DNA of 64,000 nt from JBNIDL01 sp050108195. GTDB lineage: Bacteria; Pseudomonadota; Gammaproteobacteria; Enterobacterales; Enterobacteriaceae. The position numbers were made by a program, and so were the translations under genes. The number at the start of each line of letters is the position of its first letter. Positions within the stretch are counted from its first letter, which is position 1. This document shows positions 1 to 9,567 of this stretch, piece by piece. The stretch lies in assembly GCA_050108195.1 (NCBI GenBank), contig JBNIDL010000001.1, forward strand, positions 186,001 through 250,000, written 5' to 3'. The notes beneath the pieces are model-generated. The model ran no database searches, had not been told where the DNA came from, and saw only the letters and a program-made list of their open reading frames with translations.

Positions 1-360
1 AATATTTTTGGATCATATTTTTTAAGCTTAACTAATTTGGTTACATGATTGTACAAAGACGGCGGGTTAAATTGACCATATGCTTCCTTTCTTAAATAAG
101 ATATTGCTAATCTTGAAGCTAAATACTGATAATTTGGAGAATAATAAGAAATCAAGTCAGCAGATAATTTAATCATATTTTTATGAATTTCATCAGTAGT
201 TATATTATTATAAATTTGAGAAATTAACTTATTTCTAATTTTAGAAATAGATACATTTTTTAAACCTATTGAATTCAAACTTAAAATTTTATTAATTTTA
301 GTATAATTTATTTTTTCTGTTTTTCCATCTCTTTTTGTTACTGACAAAATTTTTTTCATA
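1..360 (-). CDS. nrdA: Ribonucleoside-diphosphate reductase alpha subunit, N-terminal part (cut by window edge)
   Basis: The frame opens with ATG at 360 and runs off the left edge with no stop, giving the first 120 residues. These match the N-terminal ATP-cone of class Ia ribonucleotide reductase: a TKRDG motif near residues 7-11, then NVSIS, the helix-rich DEIHKNMIK segment and the YQYLASRLA / KEAYGQF blocks. NrdA with NrdB reduces ribonucleoside diphosphates to deoxy forms in the cytoplasm, and the ATP-cone senses ATP/dATP. The catalytic barrel lies outside the window. It is divergent from gyrA, as in enterobacteria once ubiG is removed. The identification is secure; the completeness of the gene cannot be judged here. 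Confidence 0.93.
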
Positions 361-603
361 TTATTTCCCTATTGCTTTATACTTAAATTATTTATTAATA
401 TATAAAAAATTAGAAAATATAATTTTCTAAATAAATGATATAATACATAATAAACTTACTTATTTAAGTAATTAAATATTATAATTATAAAATAATATAA
501 AAGGATAATTAACTAATCTTTTTTTAATATATATTAATAATTTTAATTTTTATATATTATTTGATATAAAAAAATTAAAAAATTTTGGAGATTTAACTTA
601 TTT
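361..603. promoter_or_regulatory. Divergent nrdA-gyrA intergenic region
   Basis: This 243-base spacer is almost pure A/T and must hold the promoters of both outward-facing genes. A GGAG at 587-590 lies 13 bases before the gyrA ATG and is the likely ribosome binding site. Many TATAAT-like strings occur by composition alone, so I do not assign -10 or -35 boxes. No tRNA, hairpin or small ORF is evident. Confidence 0.45.
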
Positions 604-3135
604 ATGAATAATTTAATAAAAAATGTAATGTCTGTTCCAATTGAAGATGAATTAAAAAAATCTTATTTGGATTATGCTATGTCCGTAATTATAGGCAGAG
701 CACTTCCTGACGTTAGAGATGGTCTTAAACCTGTTCATAGAAGAATTCTTTATGCAATGATTATATTAAAAAATCATTATAATAAACCTTATAAAAAATC
801 AGCAAGAATTGTAGGAGACGTTATAGGAAAATATCATCCACATGGAGATACTGCTGTATATGACGCAATTGTACGTATGGCTCAAAATTTTTCTTTAAGA
901 TATACTCTCATAGATGGTCAAGGAAATTTTGGATCTTTAGACGGGGATTCAGCTGCTGCTATGCGTTATACAGAAATAAGAATGAGTCATATAGCAAATG
1001 AAATGCTATTAGATCTAGAAAAAAATACGGTGGATTATCATCCAAATTATGATAATTCTGAACAAATACCTTGTATTCTACCTACTAGAATACCTAATTT
1101 GTTAATAAATGGTTCTTCTGGTATAGCAGTAGGTATGGCAACAAACATTCCTCCACATAATATAAATGAAATCATTAACGGATGTATAGCATACTTAGAT
1201 GACGAAAATATTTCGTTAAAAAGCTTAATGTCTTATATAAAAGGCCCAGATTTTCCTACAGGAGGAATAATAGATGGAATAAAAGGTATAAAATCAGCAT
1301 ATAAGAATGGATATGGAAAAATAAAAATTAGAGCTTTGTCTGAAATAAAAAGGAATAAAAAAACAAATAGAGATATCATTATAATAAAAGAAATACCATA
1401 TCAAGTGAACAAGTCTTCTTTAGTTGAAAAAATAGCTATTCTATCAAAAGAAAAAAAAATTGCTGGAATATATAATATAAGAGATGAATCAGATCAAGAA
1501 GGAGTTAGAATTGTAATAGAAATAAAAAAAGATTTCTCTGCAGAAGTCGTTTTAAATAATCTATATTCTATGACAAATCTTCAATCATCATTTGGAATTA
1601 ATATGGTAGCTTTAGTTAATAATAAACCTAAAGTTCTTTCTTTAAAAGATATGATTTCAAAATTTATACAACATAGAAAAGAAGTTATTACAAGAAGAAG
1701 TATTTTTGAAATAAAAAAAATTAAAAAAAATCTTTCATCATTAGAAGCGTTATTAGTGACAACAATAAATACTGAAAAAATAATAAAAATTATAAAAAGT
1801 TCTTCCAATAAAAATCAAGCCATATATTTATTGTCAAATTGTTCTTGGTGTGTAAATTATTTATTTAATAAATTTATAAAAAAAGACTATTTTTTAGATT
1901 TAAAGAAAAAAAACGAAGATAGATATTTCAACATAAAAAATAACAAATATTTTCTTTCTAAATATCAATCTAAAAAAATTCTTGGGTTAAAACTAGAAAA
2001 ATTTACAAAATTAGAAAAAAATAATTTTATTAAAAAGTATAAACATTTATTAAAAGAGTATAGTGAACTAAAACTAATACTAAACAATAATAGGAAAATG
2101 TTAAAAATAATAAAGAATGAATTGATAAAAATAAAAAATATTCATTCTGACAATAGAAAAACCAAAATATTAATGAATTCTTATAATCTTGATAAAGAAG
2201 ATTTAATTACACAAGAAAATGTTGTCGTAACTTTGTCTCATAAAGGATATGTAAAATATCAACCTTTAATCGAATATGAAGCTCAACATAGAGGTGGAAA
2301 AGGTAAGTTAGCTGCAAGTATAAAAGAAAAAGATTTTATTAACCATTTATTAATAGCTAATACACATGACAATATTCTACTATTTTCAAATTTTGGAAAA
2401 ATGTTTCGTATGAAAGTTTATCAACTTCCTGAAGCAAGTAGAGAAAGTAGAGGTAAACCAATAGTTAATTTAATTCCTTTGCATAAAAATGAGGTAATAA
2501 CAGCTTTATTAAGAGTGAAAGAATATAAAGAAAAACTATATGTTTTTATGGCCACTGAAAAAGGGTTTGTAAAGAAAACTTCTTTGAATAAATTTGGTAA
2601 GCCTAGAAGTAACGGAGTAATAGCCATAAAGTTAAATAAAAACGATAAATTAATTGGAGTAGATTTGACAAATGGAAACGATGAAATAATGTTATTTTCG
2701 ACATACGGTAAAGTTGTAAGATTTTCTGAAAAAAGTGTTAGAAATATGGGAAGAAGTGCATATGGAGTTAGAGGTATAATATTATCGAATATTAATGACC
2801 ATATAGTATCTTTAATAGTCCCTAAGGGAAAGGGATCAATATTAACTGTTACTCATAATGGATACGGTAAAAGGACAAACAAATCCGAATTTCCAGTAAG
2901 ATCTCGTTATACAAAAGGAGTAATATCTATTAAAACTAGCAATAGAAATGGGAATGTAGTCGGATCTATACAAGTAAATAGTTTTGATCAAATAATGATG
3001 ATAACTGATTCTGGTAATTTAGTAAGAATTAAAGTTTGCGAAATTAATGTAATAAGTAGAAATACAAAAGGAGTTACCTTAATAAAAACAAAAAAAAATG
3101 AAAAAGTTGTAGGTTTACAAAAAATAGCCGAATGA
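604..3135 (+). CDS. gyrA: DNA gyrase subunit A
   Basis: This is the DNA-breaking subunit of gyrase, which with GyrB introduces negative supercoils. The 843 residues compare with 875 in E. coli. The N-terminal breakage-reunion domain carries the YLDYAMSVI block near residue 21 and the catalytic tyrosine at position 122 (MRYTE). The quinolone-determining positions read HGDTAVYD, so residue 83 is Thr and residue 87 Asp. The middle coiled-coil region (about 370-500) is Lys-rich. The C-terminal beta-pinwheel is preserved with the GyrA box as QHRGGKG, where the second position is His instead of Arg. The acidic C-terminal tail of E. coli GyrA is missing. It ends one base before the rplY stop. Confidence 0.97.
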   Translation: MNNLIKNVMSVPIEDELKKSYLDYAMSVIIGRALPDVRDGLKPVHRRILYAMIILKNHYNKPYKKSARIVGDVIGKYHPHGDTAVYDAIVRMAQNFSLRYTLIDGQGNFGSLDGDSAAAMRYTEIRMSHIANEMLLDLEKNTVDYHPNYDNSEQIPCILPTRIPNLLINGSSGIAVGMATNIPPHNINEIINGCIAYLDDENISLKSLMSYIKGPDFPTGGIIDGIKGIKSAYKNGYGKIKIRALSEIKRNKKTNRDIIIIKEIPYQVNKSSLVEKIAILSKEKKIAGIYNIRDESDQEGVRIVIEIKKDFSAEVVLNNLYSMTNLQSSFGINMVALVNNKPKVLSLKDMISKFIQHRKEVITRRSIFEIKKIKKNLSSLEALLVTTINTEKIIKIIKSSSNKNQAIYLLSNCSWCVNYLFNKFIKKDYFLDLKKKNEDRYFNIKNNKYFLSKYQSKKILGLKLEKFTKLEKNNFIKKYKHLLKEYSELKLILNNNRKMLKIIKNELIKIKNIHSDNRKTKILMNSYNLDKEDLITQENVVVTLSHKGYVKYQPLIEYEAQHRGGKGKLAASIKEKDFINHLLIANTHDNILLFSNFGKMFRMKVYQLPEASRESRGKPIVNLIPLHKNEVITALLRVKEYKEKLYVFMATEKGFVKKTSLNKFGKPRSNGVIAIKLNKNDKLIGVDLTNGNDEIMLFSTYGKVVRFSEKSVRNMGRSAYGVRGIILSNINDHIVSLIVPKGKGSILTVTHNGYGKRTNKSEFPVRSRYTKGVISIKTSNRNGNVVGSIQVNSFDQIMMITDSGNLVRIKVCEINVISRNTKGVTLIKTKKNEKVVGLQKIAE

Positions 3136-3136
3136 T

Positions 3137-3418
3137 TTAATAAGTTAAATCTAAATGGATTATCTTGTTACTTATAGGATGATATTGTATATTTTTTACT
3201 TTAACACTTATTTCTCTATTTTCAATTTTTATGTAAAAAGTTTTTTTTTTTAAAATATTTACTAAATAAATAGAGTTTTTTATTTTTAAGTTTATATTTT
3301 TTTTATTTTTACCATATAAAATTGCTGGTATTTCATCATTTAATCTAAGCTTTTTACTATTTTTCGTACCTAAATGTCTTCTTAAATAGAAGGTTAAAAT
3401 ATTTTTCTTCTTTTCCAT
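3137..3418 (-). CDS. rplY: 50S ribosomal protein L25
   Basis: This 93-residue protein matches the short, single-domain enterobacterial L25 (about 94 residues), which binds 5S rRNA. Recognisable blocks are the N-terminal RRHLGTKNSKKLR stretch, PAILYG near residues 31-36, and the C-terminal KVKNIQYHP followed by HLDL. It lacks the CTC-type extension seen in other bacteria. It is tail-to-tail with gyrA at one base spacing, and neighbours gyrA and lysP in the same relative order as in E. coli with intervening genes lost. Confidence 0.93.
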   Translation of the reverse strand: MEKKKNILTFYLRRHLGTKNSKKLRLNDEIPAILYGKNKKNINLKIKNSIYLVNILKKKTFYIKIENREISVKVKNIQYHPISNKIIHLDLTY

Positions 3419-3541
3419 AAAATTTTTTTTTATATTATATTAAATTAAATTTGATAAATGTTATCATTAATTTTAAATAAATTGAAATTATATTTTTATA
3501 TTTTTTTATAATGAAAATATTAATAATTAATTTTTTTTAAA

Positions 3542-4930
3542 GTGAAAGAAAAAGGATCATACAAAAATTTAAAAATAAGACATTTAAAAATGTTAGCTAT
3601 AGGGAGCTCTATAGGTACTGGTTTATTTATTAATTTTGGTTTTATAATATTTAAAGCTGGTATATTAATGTCTATTTTTTTATGTTTTTTAATTGTAATA
3701 ATTACTTATTTTTTAATGATTAATTTGTACGAGATGTCTTTATATGACATAAAATACAATTCTTTTTTTAGTTATGGGACTGAATTTGTAAATAAAGAAT
3801 TTGGTTTTGCTTTAGGATGGAACTATTGGTGGAATTGGTCAATTACAACTTCAATAAATTTGATAGCCATACAAATGATTATAAAATATTGGTTCATTTA
3901 TCCACCTGGATGGGTTTGGAGTCTTTTATTTCTATTTCTTTTTATATTATTTAATGCCATATCTAACAAAATTTTTGGTGAGATAGAGTACTTGTTGTCA
4001 TTAATTAAAATATTTTTTGTTTTTTTATTTATAATTTTAGGAATATATTTTATTTTAAATAAAATAATTTATGAAAATAAAACACCAATTATAGAAAATT
4101 TATTATTTAAGGATTTTTACTCTACATTAAATGTAATACCTTCAATTAGTTTTTGTTTTCAAGGTATAGAATTATTTGGCATTTCTCTAAAAGATTATAA
4201 AAATTATGATAAGAACATATTTTTAATATTAACTAAAATTATTTTTAAAATATTTTTTTTATATGTTTTTTCTATTTTAGTAATAGGACTCATATTATCT
4301 AAATATGACTTAAATAATTTATACTATAATAAGCAAAATGTAATAAATAGTCCATTTACAATAGTTTTATATAAAATAAACTTTATTGGTTTTTCTTCTA
4401 TAGTTAATTTTGTTATATTAATGTCTGTTTTTTCTTCAGGTAATTATAGTATATATGCATCTACAAGAATACTATATATATTGTCAAAAGAATCTAAGGC
4501 TCCTAAGATTTTTTCTAAAATTTCTAGAAATGGAGTTCCTTACTTTTCCTTGTTATGTAACGTTATAATATCCATGTTATTTTTTTTATATTTTCTGTAT
4601 AAAGAAAATTTAATTTACGTTTGGTTAATAAATTTATCTAGTATAACTGGTATTGTAGCTTGGTTATGTATATCTATAAGTTATTTGTTTTATATGAAAA
4701 AAAGTTCTGATTTTAAATTTTATAATTTAAAAACAATATTTACTTTTATTTCGATATTTTTTTGCTTATTTATAATAATTGTACAAAACTATATAGAATT
4801 TTATATAAACTATAATATAAATCTATTTAAATTCATATCTATAAATGGAGGAATATTATTGTTTATAGCTTACTGGATGTATTATTATTTAAAAAAAAAA
4901 TTTTTAAATAGTTTTAAACATTTTTTTTAA
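3542..4930 (+). CDS. lysP: Lysine-specific amino acid permease (APC family)
   Basis: A 462-residue integral membrane protein with about 12 hydrophobic helices. It matches E. coli LysP block by block: the start of TM1 with IGSSIGTGLF, FGFALGWNYWWNW near residue 90, GWVWS, FGEIEY, FCFQGIEL, YASTRILY and GVPYFSLL. LysP is a proton symporter for L-lysine in the inner membrane. The ORF opens with GTG at 3542; an ATG occurs only at residue 17, inside the conserved region, so GTG is preferred. The 3' end overlaps the convergent metG by 27 bases. Keeping a dedicated lysine importer suggests lysine is taken from the host, though substrate specificity is inferred from similarity and synteny. Confidence 0.88.
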   Translation: MKEKGSYKNLKIRHLKMLAIGSSIGTGLFINFGFIIFKAGILMSIFLCFLIVIITYFLMINLYEMSLYDIKYNSFFSYGTEFVNKEFGFALGWNYWWNWSITTSINLIAIQMIIKYWFIYPPGWVWSLLFLFLFILFNAISNKIFGEIEYLLSLIKIFFVFLFIILGIYFILNKIIYENKTPIIENLLFKDFYSTLNVIPSISFCFQGIELFGISLKDYKNYDKNIFLILTKIIFKIFFLYVFSILVIGLILSKYDLNNLYYNKQNVINSPFTIVLYKINFIGFSSIVNFVILMSVFSSGNYSIYASTRILYILSKESKAPKIFSKISRNGVPYFSLLCNVIISMLFFLYFLYKENLIYVWLINLSSITGIVAWLCISISYLFYMKKSSDFKFYNLKTIFTFISIFFCLFIIIVQNYIEFYINYNINLFKFISINGGILLFIAYWMYYYLKKKFLNSFKHFF

Positions 4931-6535
4931 ATCTTTTTCCTTTATTTTTTTTAAAAGATGATTAAATCTATTTATTTTATGATTTCCTTTCATTGGGTTT
5001 TTTATATCTTTCCATGATAAGCTTTTTACGTTAAGGAATTTTTTAGAATTTTTTGCTAAATTTGGAACTATAGGTTTTAAATAAATTATAATTATTCTAA
5101 ATAATTGTATACCCATAGTGCAAATTTCATGTAGTTTTTTTTTATTTTTTATTTTCCAAGGAGTTTTTTTGTCTATATATTTATTTGCTGATTTTGATAA
5201 ACTTATTATTTTTTTAATAACTTTAAAAAATTCACTTTCTTCAAAATATTTTTCTATTTTTTTAGAACATTTAGAAAATTTATTGTATAAATTTATGCAT
5301 GTAATTTTTTTAGATAATCTGTTATTAAATATTTTGTTTATAAATTTAGACGTTCTAGAGGCTAGATTTATAACTTTATTTATTAGATCAGAATTTATTT
5401 TTTCTAAAAAATTTTTTGCATTTATATTTACATCATTTATTTCAGAAGAAATTTTAGTGGAATAATAATATCTTAAATAATCAGTATCAAAATTATTTTT
5501 TATATATGAATTTAATTTAATACTTTTTCCTTTTGACTTAGATATTTTTCTTTTGTTAAAAACTACATGTCCATGAACAAATATTTTTGTAGGTTTCCTA
5601 AATTTTATACATTCTAATATTGAAGGGAAAAGTATACTATGAAAATACAATATATCCTTGCCTATAAATTGATAAAACTCAAATTTTTTTTCACCTTCCC
5701 AAAAATCTTTGAAAGAAATTTCATTATTTTTTTTAAAAAAATCTTTGAATAAACTTATATAACCTATTATTGCATCAAACCAAACATAAAAATACTTGTT
5801 AGATTCGTTTGGTATTTTAAATCCAAAGTAAGGATGGTCTCTCGAAATATTCCAGTAATTTAAATTAGAATCTATAAATTCTAGTATTTTTTTTAAACAT
5901 TTTTTTGAAACAAATGTTTTAAATATCCATTTTTTTATATATTTTTTAAATGGACTTATTTTAAAAAATAGATGTTTTGATTTCCTTAAAATTAGTCTAT
6001 TTCTTGAAAGGACAGATACAGGTTCTATTAATTTTACTGAACTGTATATCATACCACATTTATCACAACTATCTCCACTTTGACCTTTAGATTTACAAAA
6101 AGGACATATACCTTCTACAAATCTATCAGGAAGAAAAATTTTTTCAATAGGATCATATAATTGATATATAATTTTTTTTTCTATAAAATTTTTTTTTTTT
6201 ATTTTTTTATAAATATGTCTAGACATTAACAAATTTGTTAAACTATGTGTGGAAGAGTAATAGTCATGAATTATATTAAACTTTTTGAAATCCTCCATAT
6301 GTGAGTTTTTATTTTTTTTTATTATTTCTTTAATTGGTATATTTGATTTTTTATGGTTTAACATAATTGGAGTTCCATGTGAATCATCTGAACATAAAAA
6401 ATAGACTATATTTCCTTTTATTTTTTGATATCTTACCCAAATATCAGCTTGTATTTGTTCTAATAAATGGCCTATGTGAAGTTTCCCATTAGAATAAGGA
6501 AAAGCGCAAGTAACTATTATCCTTTTTTTTTTCAT
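4904..6535 (-). CDS. metG: Methionyl-tRNA synthetase, without C-terminal dimerisation domain
   Basis: Class I MetRS charges tRNA-Met, including the initiator. The 543 residues contain the HIGHL signature near residue 21, a zinc knuckle with two CxxC pairs near 145-165 (CPFCK and CDKCG), and the KISKSKGK version of the KMSKS loop. The first catalytic block TCAFPYSNG is intact. E. coli MetRS has 677 residues; the missing C-terminal part is the EMAP-like tRNA-binding and dimerisation domain, so this enzyme is probably monomeric as in some other bacteria. It is convergent with lysP (27 bases shared) and divergent from dcd. Confidence 0.96.
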   Translation of the reverse strand: MKKKRIIVTCAFPYSNGKLHIGHLLEQIQADIWVRYQKIKGNIVYFLCSDDSHGTPIMLNHKKSNIPIKEIIKKNKNSHMEDFKKFNIIHDYYSSTHSLTNLLMSRHIYKKIKKKNFIEKKIIYQLYDPIEKIFLPDRFVEGICPFCKSKGQSGDSCDKCGMIYSSVKLIEPVSVLSRNRLILRKSKHLFFKISPFKKYIKKWIFKTFVSKKCLKKILEFIDSNLNYWNISRDHPYFGFKIPNESNKYFYVWFDAIIGYISLFKDFFKKNNEISFKDFWEGEKKFEFYQFIGKDILYFHSILFPSILECIKFRKPTKIFVHGHVVFNKRKISKSKGKSIKLNSYIKNNFDTDYLRYYYSTKISSEINDVNINAKNFLEKINSDLINKVINLASRTSKFINKIFNNRLSKKITCINLYNKFSKCSKKIEKYFEESEFFKVIKKIISLSKSANKYIDKKTPWKIKNKKKLHEICTMGIQLFRIIIIYLKPIVPNLAKNSKKFLNVKSLSWKDIKNPMKGNHKINRFNHLLKKIKEKDLKKMFKTI

Positions 6536-6650
6536 ATTTTTATTTAAATTGTTATTTTGTTGGAAAATATTTTGTAATAATTTTATTTATTTTTTTTTAA
6601 ACTTAAATTATTATATACCAAGTTTTAAACAAAGTGGAATATAAAAAAAT

Positions 6651-7196
6651 ATGATATTATGCGATTATGATATTAAAAACTATATATTAAAAAAAAAGAT
6701 AATTATTTCTCCTAAACCTGATTTCAATAATATAAATGGTATAAAATTAGATTTTTGCCTTGGTAACAAATTTTATAAGTTTAATAAAAAAATCAAACAT
6801 ATAGATTTAAGAAAAAGCAAAAAAATTTTTGATAATTTAGAAGAAATATACGTAAAAGATAATAAATATTTTAAATTATATCCGAACAGTATGGTTTTAT
6901 CCGTCACTTTTGAATCTTTTACTTTACCTGACAATTTATTTGGAATATTGAATGGTAATTCTTCAATGGCTAGATTAGGTTTAAATATACATATAACTTC
7001 TCAAATAGTAGATCCAGGATGGAGTGGAAATATTGTTCTTGAATGCTACAATATGAATAATGTGAATTTGCTTTTGAGACCAAAAACAATAATAGGTTCT
7101 ATTATATTCAATAAATTAGATAGTTCTGTAAAAATTCCATATAATTTGAAAAAAAATTCAAAATTTTATAAGAAAAACAATATAATTATTACTTAA
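6651..7196 (+). CDS. dcd: dCTP deaminase
   Basis: Dcd converts dCTP to dUTP, the main route to dTTP in enterobacteria. The 181 residues (193 in E. coli) retain the opening MILCDYDI, the GNSSMARLGL motif near 100-109 containing the conserved Ser and Arg of the nucleotide site, and DPGWSGNIVLE near 122 with the catalytic Glu. The C terminus is shorter than usual by about ten residues. It lies 32 bases upstream of gnd on the same strand, as a compressed version of the E. coli dcd-to-gnd region. Confidence 0.95.
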   Translation: MILCDYDIKNYILKKKIIISPKPDFNNINGIKLDFCLGNKFYKFNKKIKHIDLRKSKKIFDNLEEIYVKDNKYFKLYPNSMVLSVTFESFTLPDNLFGILNGNSSMARLGLNIHITSQIVDPGWSGNIVLECYNMNNVNLLLRPKTIIGSIIFNKLDSSVKIPYNLKKNSKFYKKNNIIIT

Positions 7197-7228
7197 TTAT
7201 TTATTTAACTTTTTAGGTTACAAAAATT

Positions 7229-8596
7229 ATGAAATTAGGTGATTTAGGAATAATAGGAATGTCATTAATGGGAACTAATTTATCTTTAAATTTTGAAGAT
7301 AATGGATACTGTGTTTCTTTGTTTAATAGAACTTACTCTAAGACTGAGAAATTTTTTAAAAAAAATAAAAACAGGAACTTTATACCTTGTAAATCTATAA
7401 AAGATTTAGTTTTATCCTTAAAGAAGCCTAGAATTATTTTTATAATAATAAAATCTGGAAAACCTGTAGATGAAGTAATAAAAAATGTAGTAATTTATTT
7501 AAGTAGCGAAGATATTGTAATTGACTGTGGAAATAGTTTTTACTTAGATTCTATAAGAAGATATAAAGAATTAAAGTCAATTAAACTAAAATTTGCAGAA
7601 ATAGGTATCTCTGGAGGTGAAAAAGGCGCTAGAAATGGAGCTTGCATTATGTTTGGTGGAAATAAAAAAATATATAAAGAAATATACCCTTATTTAAAAT
7701 CTATATCTGCATCTTTTAATAAAGAAAGATGCTTAGAAATTGTAGGGCCAAATGGATCTGGACATTATTTAAAAATGGTTCACAATGGTATAGAATATGG
7801 AAATATGCAATCAATAGCAGATGTTTATATTTTATTAAAACAATTATTAAAACTAAATAATAAACAAATATCTGACGTTTTTTTTAATTGGAACAAAGGA
7901 AAATTAAATAGTTATTTAATAGAAATAACTTCAAAAATTTTTTTAATAAAATATAAAAAATCTTACTTAATAGACAATATTTTGGATATTGCTGAAGATA
8001 ACTATTCTTGCAGATGGTTTTGTAAAAATTCTATAGATTTGTGTTCCACATCTAATATTATAATAGAATCTCTTATTAGTAGATTCATTTCTATTTCTAA
8101 AAATAATAGAATTTATTTTAGCAAATTATTTAAAAAAAACGAAAATTATAAAAAATATGATTTAAACTTGATAAATAACATAAAAAAATCTTTATTTTTT
8201 GTTAATGTAATAACATTGCTACAAGGTTTTGAACAATTAAATAAAATGTACGTAAAAAAAAAATGGAATATCGATATGGTCAAAATATCTAAAATTTTTA
8301 GGTCAGGATGTATTATAAAATCCAACTTAATTAATAAAATAAGTAATATATATAAAAAAAATAATAAATTAAAGAATTTATTATTTGATAAATATATACA
8401 AAAAATAGTTTCTAAATATGAAAAAGATTTAAGAAAAGTTGTTTTGGTATCTGTAAAAGCTGGTATTTATGTACCCTCTTTTTCTTCAGCGTTATCTTAC
8501 TTTGATAGTATTAGGTCAAAGTTTCTTCCTTTAAATTTGATTCAAGCTCAAAGATATTTTTTTGGCAAACATAAATATGTTTTATATAAAAAATAA
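7229..8596 (+). CDS. gnd: 6-phosphogluconate dehydrogenase, decarboxylating
   Basis: Gnd oxidises 6-phosphogluconate to ribulose 5-phosphate with NADP reduction in the pentose phosphate pathway. The 455 residues (468 in E. coli) begin with a Rossmann nucleotide-binding motif LGIIGMSLMGTNL, then the FNRT segment. ISGGEKGARNG near 128-138 forms the substrate loop, and GHYLKMVHNGIEYGNM near 183 holds the catalytic Lys and the HNG triad. The C-terminal IQAQRYFFG with Arg and the final His-containing tail is present. Together with zwf at 44453 it supplies NADPH and pentoses; no pgl gene is seen here. Confidence 0.96.
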   Translation: MKLGDLGIIGMSLMGTNLSLNFEDNGYCVSLFNRTYSKTEKFFKKNKNRNFIPCKSIKDLVLSLKKPRIIFIIIKSGKPVDEVIKNVVIYLSSEDIVIDCGNSFYLDSIRRYKELKSIKLKFAEIGISGGEKGARNGACIMFGGNKKIYKEIYPYLKSISASFNKERCLEIVGPNGSGHYLKMVHNGIEYGNMQSIADVYILLKQLLKLNNKQISDVFFNWNKGKLNSYLIEITSKIFLIKYKKSYLIDNILDIAEDNYSCRWFCKNSIDLCSTSNIIIESLISRFISISKNNRIYFSKLFKKNENYKKYDLNLINNIKKSLFFVNVITLLQGFEQLNKMYVKKKWNIDMVKISKIFRSGCIIKSNLINKISNIYKKNNKLKNLLFDKYIQKIVSKYEKDLRKVVLVSVKAGIYVPSFSSALSYFDSIRSKFLPLNLIQAQRYFFGKHKYVLYKK

Positions 8597-8621
8597 AACA
8601 TTAATAAATATAAAAAATTTT

Positions 8622-8694
8622 CTCCTCTGACTGGATTCGAACCAGTGACATACGGATTAACAGTCCGCCGTTCTACCAACTGAACTACAGAGGA
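8622..8694 (-). tRNA. tRNA-Asn (GTT)
   Basis: The reverse complement folds as a cloverleaf with acceptor TCCTCTG/CAGAGGA, D arm, anticodon loop CTGTTAA giving anticodon GTT, and TTCGAAT in the T loop. Nearly every base matches E. coli tRNA-Asn. The discriminator is G, as expected for Asn. The 3' CCA is not encoded. Confidence 0.97.
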
Positions 8695-8754
8695 ATTTAA
8701 AAAAAATATAATACATTTTATATATAATAATTGTCAATACCAACGAAAAAGCTA

Positions 8755-8844
8755 GGAGAGGTGCCGGAGAGGTTTAACGGAACGATTTCGAAAATCGTGA
8801 GGATTATAAAACATCTTACCAGGGTTCGAATCCCTGCCTCTCCT
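8755..8844 (+). tRNA. tRNA-Ser (CGA)
   Basis: A class II tRNA with acceptor GGAGAGG/CCTCTCC, anticodon loop TTCGAAA giving CGA, a long variable arm and T arm CAGGG-TTCGAAT-CCCTG. It corresponds to E. coli serU, which in E. coli also lies near an Asn tRNA gene. The base after the acceptor stem (position 73) is T where G is usual for serine tRNAs. CCA is not encoded. Confidence 0.95.
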
Positions 8845-8882
8845 TTTTTTTTAAAGAATAAGATAAATAATAAAAATAAAAT

Positions 8883-8971
8883 AGGTGAGAGAGGGATTCG
8901 AACCCTCGATACAATATAATATGTATACATGCTTTCCAAGCATGCTCTTTAATCCACTCAGACATCTCACC
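8883..8971 (-). tRNA. tRNA-Ser (GGA)
   Basis: The reverse complement has acceptor GGTGAGA/TCTCACC, anticodon loop TTGGAAA giving GGA, a long variable arm and T arm GAGGG-TTCGAAT-CCCTC. It matches E. coli serW/serX. Position 73 is T rather than the usual G, the same departure as in the neighbouring Ser-CGA gene. CCA is not encoded. Confidence 0.95.
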
Positions 8972-8976
8972 TTATT

Positions 8977-9567
8977 TTATGAAATTTTTTTACTATTTAA
9001 ATAACATGATGCAAAGTTAAAATTTTTTTTAAAAAAAATTTCTAAACAATTAATAGAATTTATAATAACTTTATTTAGTATTTTATTTTCTTCTAAATTG
9101 AATTTAGTCATAACAAAATCTTTAATATTTAATATTTTTTTTCCATTTTTTCCAATTCCTATTTTAATTTGAAAAAAATTTTTACTTTTTAATTTATTGA
9201 TGATATTTTTCACTCCATTATGCCCTCCATGTCCACATCCAAATTTTATTTTTGCTAATCCTAACGGCAAATACACATCATCACGTATTATTATAATATT
9301 TTTTGTATGTATATTATAAATCTTTTTGAAGTTTAATAAAGAAATCCAACTTAAATTAATAAAATTTTTTGTTAATATTATATATAAAACAAATTTGCTA
9401 ATATTCATCTTAAATATTTTATAATTAAAATTTTTTATAAGTTTAAGTTCATTTTTGTACTTTTCTATAAAAAATTTTGAAAATTTATATCCGACATTAT
9501 GTTTTGTATCTTTATAAAACTTCCCATAATTATATAATCCAATAACTGCATACTTAAATTTTCTCAT
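8977..9567 (-). CDS. pth: Peptidyl-tRNA hydrolase
   Basis: Pth frees tRNA from stalled peptidyl-tRNA. The 196 residues (194 in E. coli) keep the key residues of the bacterial Pth fold: Asn in GLYNYG near 13, catalytic His in TKHNVG near 23, Asn in FINLSW near 70, Asp in IRDDV near 95, and GHGGHNGVKNII near 113-124. The Met of the usual MNLS motif is Ile. Its start overlaps the prs stop by 14 bases, so the two are translated from one message. ychH, which separates them in E. coli, is gone. Confidence 0.95.
   Translation of the reverse strand: MRKFKYAVIGLYNYGKFYKDTKHNVGYKFSKFFIEKYKNELKLIKNFNYKIFKMNISKFVLYIILTKNFINLSWISLLNFKKIYNIHTKNIIIIRDDVYLPLGLAKIKFGCGHGGHNGVKNIINKLKSKNFFQIKIGIGKNGKKILNIKDFVMTKFNLEENKILNKVIINSINCLEIFFKKNFNFASCYLNSKKIS

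Noticed and set aside
8718..8939. Open frames on both strands across the tRNA-Ser genes (8718-8939 minus, 8731-8919 plus)
   Set aside because: They consist of tRNA sequence read as codons; the translations resemble the familiar artefact peptides from tRNA regions.
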